From the NCBI GenBank assembly GCA_021442745.1, contig JABUSI010000199.1, positions 1 through 9,358 of the forward strand: a DNA stretch of 9,358 bases. The letters run 5' to 3'. Under the pieces are notes generated by a model, which saw only the letters and a program-made list of their open reading frames with translations, was not told the DNA's origin and did no database searches. The DNA comes from Erysipelotrichaceae bacterium (lineage in GTDB: Bacteria; Bacillota_I; Bacilli_A; Erysipelotrichales; Erysipelotrichaceae). The translations under genes were made by a program, and so were the position numbers. Positions 5,686-9,358 of the stretch are shown one piece after another; position 1 is the first letter of the stretch, and each line of letters opens with the position of its first letter.

Positions 5686-7284
5686 ATGGAAAAAATCAAG
5701 AAGAATTATCTGTTAATCAGTATTGTGGTGACGATGGTGTTTGCGGGGTTGTATTACTATGTGATGTTACCGCCGATTCATCCGCAGAGTTTCGGGTTTT
5801 ATATTTTTGTGTTTCTGGTTGTCGGGTGTTTCCTGTTTTGTCTGATTGCGTTTTCGGGTCATCCGATTCAACAGGGAAAGAAAACAACGTGGCTGATTGC
5901 GGCAGCGGTTGTGGTAGGCCTGGCGGCAGCGGTTTCGATGATTCTGTACAGTCCGCTGTTGCGTTCGGATTTGTATGCTACACGGATTACCATTGATGAT
6001 ACACGGACGTTTGAAGATGACGTAGCGGAAGTGGATTTTGATGCCTTGCCGCTGGTGGATAAAGATTCAACCGAAAAGTTAGGTGACCGGGTCATGGGTC
6101 AGATGGCGGAATGGGTTTCCCAGTTTTACGTATCGGATGATTACTATACCCAGATCAATTACCAGGGTACGATTTTACGTTGTACACCGCTGGAATATAA
6201 CGGGGGAATCAAATACTTTACCAACCGAAAAGACGGGATTCCGGCATACATTACGGTCAATTCCGTAACCGGACAGTCCGAATTGCACAAACTGGAACAG
6301 GGAATGAAGTACGTGGACAGTGCATGGTTCGGGGAAAATCTGTACCGGAAATTACGGTTCTCGTATCCGTTTGACGTATTCGGGTCAGTGGCATTTGAAC
6401 TGGATGAAACGGGACATCCGTACTGGGTCGTACCGACGTACAGTTTCAAGGGACTGGAAATGTTAGCGGATATCAATGCGGCGATTATTCTGGACCCGAT
6501 TACCGGCCAATCCGAAAAGTATGCGATCGGTGATATCCCGACATGGGTAGACCACGTATTTACGGCCAATCTGGTCATTGAACAGACGAATCACTGGGGT
6601 GCTTACAGCGGCGGTTTCTGGAATTCCAAGTTCGGTCAGAAAAACGTTGTACAGACTACGGACGGATACAATTATCTGGCAATGAACGATGACGTGTATC
6701 TGTATACCGGGATTACGTCGGTGGTATCCGATGAATCCAATTTAGGTTTTATCTTATGTAATCTACGGACCAAGGAAACGAATTTCTATGCGATTCCGGG
6801 TGCGGAAGAATATTCGGCCATGAGTTCGGCGGAAGGTCAGGTACAGCAGATGAAGTATGTATCAAGCTTCCCGTTACTCATTAATTTAAAGGGAAAGGCA
6901 ACGTACGTAATGTCACTGAAGGACAATGCGGGTTTAGTTAAGATGTATGCGTTTGTGGACGTGCACGATTATCAGAAGGTTGTCGTTACCAATGCGTCGG
7001 AAGGCATTCTGAAGGCGGCGGAAAATTACTTGGGCGGTAAAATCGAAGACGATACGCCGCGCGGGGAAGTGTTTACCAAAACGATTACGGTAGCGTCCGT
7101 TACAAGCGCTACGGTAAACGGCAATACGTATTATTACTTTACCGATACGGAAGGTCTGAAATATAAAGTATCGATCACGGTGAATGATTTACTGCCGTTT
7201 ATTCAGACCGGGGATACGTTTACGGTCGGATACGAAACGGAATCGGAAGTAACGGAACTCGTTACGATGGCGGCAGCAGAATGA
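5686..7284 (+). CDS. Unrecognised membrane protein: three N-terminal helices and a large external domain
   Basis: I do not recognise this 532-residue protein as a named family. Three hydrophobic segments lie at about 8-28, 36-57 and 69-88. The basic start (MEKIKK) and the basic loop after helix 2 (GKK, 64-66) predict N-in topology, which puts the remaining ~440 residues outside the membrane. That domain is soluble and rich in aromatic and beta-forming residues. It carries two related segments ending VNSVTGQSEL (191-200) and LDPITGQSEK (269-278), each after a beta-like stretch (PAYIT and NAAII). Strand-turn patterns like this occur in PepSY-type modules, but I cannot confirm one. The last ~70 residues look like a separate small beta domain. 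An ideal AGGAGG (5676-5681) sits 4 nt before ATG 5686, 10 nt after the desulfidase stop. Its own stop overlaps the methyltransferase start. A role in the cell envelope is the most that the layout supports. Confidence 0.82.
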   Translation: MEKIKKNYLLISIVVTMVFAGLYYYVMLPPIHPQSFGFYIFVFLVVGCFLFCLIAFSGHPIQQGKKTTWLIAAAVVVGLAAAVSMILYSPLLRSDLYATRITIDDTRTFEDDVAEVDFDALPLVDKDSTEKLGDRVMGQMAEWVSQFYVSDDYYTQINYQGTILRCTPLEYNGGIKYFTNRKDGIPAYITVNSVTGQSELHKLEQGMKYVDSAWFGENLYRKLRFSYPFDVFGSVAFELDETGHPYWVVPTYSFKGLEMLADINAAIILDPITGQSEKYAIGDIPTWVDHVFTANLVIEQTNHWGAYSGGFWNSKFGQKNVVQTTDGYNYLAMNDDVYLYTGITSVVSDESNLGFILCNLRTKETNFYAIPGAEEYSAMSSAEGQVQQMKYVSSFPLLINLKGKATYVMSLKDNAGLVKMYAFVDVHDYQKVVVTNASEGILKAAENYLGGKIEDDTPRGEVFTKTITVASVTSATVNGNTYYYFTDTEGLKYKVSITVNDLLPFIQTGDTFTVGYETESEVTELVTMAAAE

Positions 7285-8480
7285 ACCCTACAGTCGTAAT
7301 TTCGAAGCAGGGGGAACCGTTTCTGGATGAGGGCCAGCAATGGATGTACCGCAATAACGTGGTGAGTATGCCGGATGTGGAAAACGGCAGTGTGGTCGAT
7401 ATCGTGACGGAAGACGGCAGGTATATGGGTACCGGTTTTCTGTCGAAGGAAAGTCACATTACCGTGCGGATTTTATCCAAGAATCACGAAGATATTTCTT
7501 CTGGGGAATTCTTTGCGGATAGAATCCGGAAGGCTTATGCGTATCGCAAACAAGTGGAACCGGATAATCTGACCAATTGCCGGGTGGTGTTCGGGGAAGC
7601 GGACGGATTAGCAGGACTGGTGGTAGACCGGTACAACGGGATTCTGGTAACCCAGATCAGTTCCTATGGAATCGAGAAACACAAAAAGACCGTGTATATG
7701 GCATTATCGGACGTAATGGAAGAGGAAGGTGTTGTTGTTGACGGGATTTATGAACGCAACGACATCAGTATCCGGTCCAAGGAAGGTCTGAACGAGTACA
7801 AGGGACCGTATAAGGGAAAAGAATTTGACGTCAATACGATTATCAATGAGAACGGCTTGCTGCTGCATGTGAACGTACGGGACGGACAGAAGACGGGGTA
7901 TTTTCTGGATCAGAAGTCGAACCGGTATCTGGTACGGCAGTATGCGAAAGATAAGATTGTCATGGATTGTTTCAGTCATACCGGAGGGTTTGCGCTCAAT
8001 GCGGCATTGGGTGGTGCGAAACAGGTATATTCCGTGGATGTGTCGAAAACGGCACTGGATCAGGGGTATAAAAACGCAAAGCTGAATCATCTGGAAGATA
8101 AGATCAAGTTCGTACAGGCGGATGTGTTTGATTTTCTGGCCAACGCAAAGCCGGGTAAGTTTGACTTTATCATTCTCGATCCGCCGGCTTTTGCGAAAAA
8201 CAGACGAAGTGTGGATCATGCATACCAGGGTTATAAAACCATCAACCGGGATGCGATGAAACTGTTGCCGGACGGCGGGTTGTTAGCGAGTTGCAGTTGT
8301 TCCCGCTTTATGGAACCGGAACTGTTTGAACAGATGTTAGAGGATGCTGCTAAGGAAGCAAACGTAACATTAAATCTGTTAAGCGTAACGCAGCAGAATC
8401 CGGATCATCCGATTCATGAAACGATGAAGGAAACGCATTATCTGAAGTTTTATATCTTTCGGATTGAAAGGAATAAATAG
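7281..8480 (+). CDS. rlmI: RlmI-type class I SAM-dependent rRNA methyltransferase
   Basis: At 399 residues this matches the RlmI/YwbD family; E. coli RlmI makes 5-methylcytidine at position 1962 of 23S rRNA. A PUA-like RNA-binding domain occupies about 1-75. The central region bears VFGEADGLAGLVVDRY (103-118). The family signature GQKTGYFLDQ is at 202-211. The Rossmann methyltransferase core has the SAM-binding loop DCFSHTGGFALNAA (229-242), then DPPAFAKN (300-307). The SCSCS segment (337-341) supplies cysteines expected for a C5-cytosine methyltransferase. ATGA at 7281-7284 joins the previous stop to this start, and no good Shine-Dalgarno precedes it, so translation is probably coupled to the membrane protein. 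It ends the operon. The exact cytidine target in this organism is inferred from the family. Confidence 0.92.
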   Translation: MNPTVVISKQGEPFLDEGQQWMYRNNVVSMPDVENGSVVDIVTEDGRYMGTGFLSKESHITVRILSKNHEDISSGEFFADRIRKAYAYRKQVEPDNLTNCRVVFGEADGLAGLVVDRYNGILVTQISSYGIEKHKKTVYMALSDVMEEEGVVVDGIYERNDISIRSKEGLNEYKGPYKGKEFDVNTIINENGLLLHVNVRDGQKTGYFLDQKSNRYLVRQYAKDKIVMDCFSHTGGFALNAALGGAKQVYSVDVSKTALDQGYKNAKLNHLEDKIKFVQADVFDFLANAKPGKFDFIILDPPAFAKNRRSVDHAYQGYKTINRDAMKLLPDGGLLASCSCSRFMEPELFEQMLEDAAKEANVTLNLLSVTQQNPDHPIHETMKETHYLKFYIFRIERNK

Positions 8481-8486
8481 AAGAAT

Positions 8487-8514
8487 AAAAAGACTCTGGT
8501 TGCAGAGTTTTTTT
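8487..8514 (+). terminator. Terminator of the desulfidase-rlmI operon
   Basis: ACTCTG (8493-8498) pairs with CAGAGT (8503-8508) around GTTG. It is flanked by A-run 8487-8491 and T-run 8508-8514, which extend the stem through A-U pairs. Confidence 0.9.
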
Positions 8515-8735
8515 GTGAAAGGATTTTACCGGAACGCGCGTAGTAAAGTATTGTAGGAGAATTGGCAAGTATGCGGTTTGCGGGAAATTGTCGACACATC
8601 ATGTCAATAATTTAGGATTTGTCTCTCATGGTCCCATGACAGGATTTTGTTGCAGTAAATGATGAGGTTGCAAAATCCTGACATGCAAAAGAATCCTATG
8701 AGCAAACGTGGAGCATACGAACTCTTCAGAGAAAC
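8515..8735. other. Non-coding, probably decayed stretch
   Basis: No reading frame of convincing length or codon use is present on either strand. A 14-codon open frame (8571-8615, starting MRFAGNC) follows AGGAGA (8555-8560) but is too short and unrecognised to call. Another frame (8659-8739) runs from ATGATG to a TGA and yields a peptide beginning MMRLQNPDM that I do not recognise. An 8-bp palindrome TGTCGACA lies at 8589-8596. The one strong structure is the inverted repeat listed separately. The base composition lacks the NCG-rich codon texture of the neighbouring genes. Confidence 0.5.
8613..8698. repeat. Long imperfect inverted repeat
   Basis: The inner arms are 15 bp each, 8635-8649 and 8671-8685. 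They are complementary at 14 of 15 positions; the exception is A8639 against A8681. The core of each arm is CAGGATTTTG or its complement, and the arms are separated by 21 nt. An outer pair, TAGGATT (8613-8619) and AATCCTA (8692-8698), is also complementary and uses the same AGGATT motif. There is no T-run after either end, so this is not a standard terminator. It could be the ends of a small mobile element, an intergenic palindromic repeat or an RNA hairpin. Confidence 0.7.
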
Positions 8736-8895
8736 ATGAATAATCAATATTGTTACCGTATTCTGCAGTCACAGAAGAAAGACCTTGCAGAACAAGAAAC
8801 TATATCTTCCTAAGGAACAGGAATTAAAAGAAGAAATAGAAATGCAGAAAACGATGTTTTATTTACAGCAGAAGGAAAAGAAAAGTCTCCGGTAA
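8736..8895 (+). pseudogene. Frame-disrupted gene remnant (charged helical tail)
   Basis: One frame from ATG 8736 runs 25 codons (MNNQYCYRILQSQKKDLAEQ and on) to TAA 8811-8813. An overlapping frame is open from 8740 to a stop at 8893-8895 and ends with LPKEQELKEEIEMQKTMFYL and a short basic tail. Joined by a frameshift near 8800, they make a Glu/Lys/Gln-rich helical segment. The stop of the second frame lies inside a strong terminator, as for intact genes in this window, which suggests the 3' end of a once-functional gene. The helix resembles the dimerisation helix at the end of MerR-type regulators, but this is a weak resemblance and no DNA-binding domain is visible upstream. Confidence 0.35.
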
Positions 8896-8920
8896 TTATG
8901 AGATTAACCGGAGATTTTTT
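8881..8920 (+). terminator. Terminator after the gene remnant
   Basis: TCTCCGGT (8886-8893) pairs perfectly with ACCGGAGA (8907-8914). The loop is 13 nt, and A-run 8881-8884 and T-run 8915-8920 flank the stem. The hairpin includes the remnant's TAA stop. Confidence 0.88.
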
Positions 8921-8930
8921 CGTGGCTGAT

Positions 8931-8959
8931 TTGATGAGAACGAATAGCATGGGTATACT
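8931..8959 (+). promoter_or_regulatory. Sigma-A-type promoter of the GNAT pseudogene
   Basis: TTGATG (8931-8936) and TATACT (8954-8959) have the optimal 17-bp spacing. Transcription would start near 8966, giving a leader of about 54 nt that contains a hairpin and an AGGAGG site. Confidence 0.7.
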
Positions 8960-8972
8960 CTGATTATTATTA

Positions 8973-8997
8973 CGGCACTAAATATGAAAAAGTGCCG
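8973..8997 (+). promoter_or_regulatory. Leader hairpin or operator-like inverted repeat
   Basis: CGGCACT (8973-8979) and AGTGCCG (8991-8997) are perfectly complementary, 11 nt apart, just downstream of the predicted transcript start. It is followed by an A-run, not T-run, so it is not a terminator on the + strand; on the - strand it is followed by TAATAATAAT, which is poor. It could be a 5' leader stem-loop or a repressor site. Confidence 0.5.
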
Positions 8998-9007
8998 AAA
9001 AAATAAC

Positions 9008-9013
9008 AGGAGG
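9008..9013 (+). promoter_or_regulatory. Consensus Shine-Dalgarno before the GNAT pseudogene
   Basis: AGGAGG lies 6 nt before ATG 9020, an ideal arrangement. It fixes this start over the in-frame ATG at 8984, which would fall inside the leader hairpin, and shows that the start region of the dead gene is still intact. Confidence 0.75.
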
Positions 9014-9019
9014 TTCGGT

Positions 9020-9273
9020 ATGACGGAACGCGCAGACATCAATGCTATGAAAGAATTGCGATTCATTACATTACGGGAATGCATGAATGCGTATCCGGAT
9101 GGAGATACGGAATACGGCTAATCTCTCCGGTGTATCGGATTACCGGTCATACCGGTTTTTATGAACGGTACGGATGGAAATCTATTGTATGGTACAGTCG
9201 GACGGAGAACATCATCTGTCGAGACTGTATGCTCACAGATAAACCGAATAATGAATCGGATGTGAAAGGCTGA
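9020..9273 (+). pseudogene. GNAT family N-acetyltransferase pseudogene (internal deletion and frame change)
   Basis: The start frame gives 33 codons (MTERADINAMKELRFITLRE and on) to TAA 9119-9121, resembling the first strand and helix of a GNAT acetyltransferase. A second frame, open from at least 9079 to TGA 9271-9273, contains ITGHTGFYERYGWK. This resembles the motif-B end of GNAT proteins, where a Tyr after FYE-type residues precedes the last strands. The two pieces lie in different frames and total about 85 residues, against roughly 150 for the family. The middle, including the acetyl-CoA pyrophosphate loop, is missing. The product cannot be active. Promoter, Shine-Dalgarno and terminator remain. 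An intact GNAT would have transferred an acetyl group from acetyl-CoA to an unknown amine. Confidence 0.68.
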
Positions 9274-9292
9274 CTGCCAAGTCAGTCTTTTT
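9265..9292 (+). terminator. Terminator of the GNAT pseudogene
   Basis: AAAGGCTGACT (9265-9275) pairs with AGTCAGTCTTT (9280-9290) with one G-U wobble and a GCCA loop, and the T-run continues to 9292. The TGA stop of the second frame is within the 5' arm. Confidence 0.9.
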
Positions 9293-9358
9293 GCTTGAGA
9301 AGGCAAACAAAAATCAATTGGAGAATGCTTATTCTATCCATCGACTCGTATCCTTGTT
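9293..9358. other. End of window, no assignable feature
   Basis: An ATG at 9325 opens a frame (MLILSIDSYPC) to the window edge. Its only Shine-Dalgarno-like bases (TTGGAGA) are almost adjacent to the ATG, so I do not call it a gene start. Confidence 0.4.

Noticed and set aside
7704..8219. A 171-codon minus-strand open frame opposite rlmI.
   Set aside because: It lies fully within the conserved methyltransferase coding region and shows no recognisable motif.
9079..9273. The 64-codon frame from ATG 9079 as an independent small gene.
   Set aside because: It has no ribosome binding site of its own, and its GNAT-like C-terminal motif pairs with the N-terminal piece in the preceding frame, so a broken gene explains it better.
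8515..9358. An intact insertion sequence or CRISPR array in the gene-poor 3' region.
   Set aside because: No transposase motif, no target-site duplication I can recognise and no regularly spaced repeats; only one inverted-repeat pair is seen.

Overview
This 9.4-kb window is ordinary chromosome from a low-to-moderate GC Gram-positive bacterium (Bacillota). The evidence is strong AGGAGG-type ribosome binding sites, sigma-A-like promoters, short intergenic gaps closed by hairpin-plus-T-run terminators, and the gene families present: a YitT-type membrane protein, a MATE transporter and a Fe-S L-cysteine desulfidase. Codons are rich in NCG and GGG, and the combination suggests an anaerobic gut or oral lineage such as Erysipelotrichia. 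That taxonomic guess is inference; no 16S or other marker is present. All recognisable genes are on the + strand.

Layout. (1) Positions 1-79 are the last 25 codons of an unidentified gene, followed by a terminator. (2) A single-gene unit encodes a YitT-family membrane protein (182-1042). (3) A single-gene unit encodes an RluA-family pseudouridine synthase (1088-1969). (4) A two-gene unit pairs a tyrosine-phosphatase-family protein (2046-2825) with a MATE efflux pump (2835-4196). (5) A tRNA-Asn(GUU) with encoded CCA (4248-4323) has its own promoter and terminator. (6) A three-gene operon encodes an L-cysteine desulfidase-family enzyme (4410-5675), an unrecognised three-helix membrane protein with a large external domain (5686-7284), and an RlmI-type 23S rRNA methyltransferase (7281-8480). 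The last two reading frames overlap by 4 nt. (7) Positions 8515-9358 are a decayed stretch. It holds a long imperfect inverted repeat, a frame-disrupted remnant with its own terminator, and a GNAT acetyltransferase pseudogene that still has promoter, Shine-Dalgarno and terminator.

How the parts relate. Two genes act on RNA (the pseudouridine synthase and RlmI) and one is a tRNA. The cysteine desulfidase would release sulfide, ammonia and pyruvate from cysteine, and its links to the two downstream genes are known only from their arrangement. The window shows no phage, CRISPR, restriction, toxin-antitoxin or intact mobile-element genes. The most interesting items are the unrecognised 532-residue membrane protein inside the cysteine desulfidase operon, the very compact gene ends in which stop codons sit inside terminator hairpins and one promoter overlaps a terminator, and the decayed 3' region with its inverted repeat. 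I do not see a convincing new multi-gene system.
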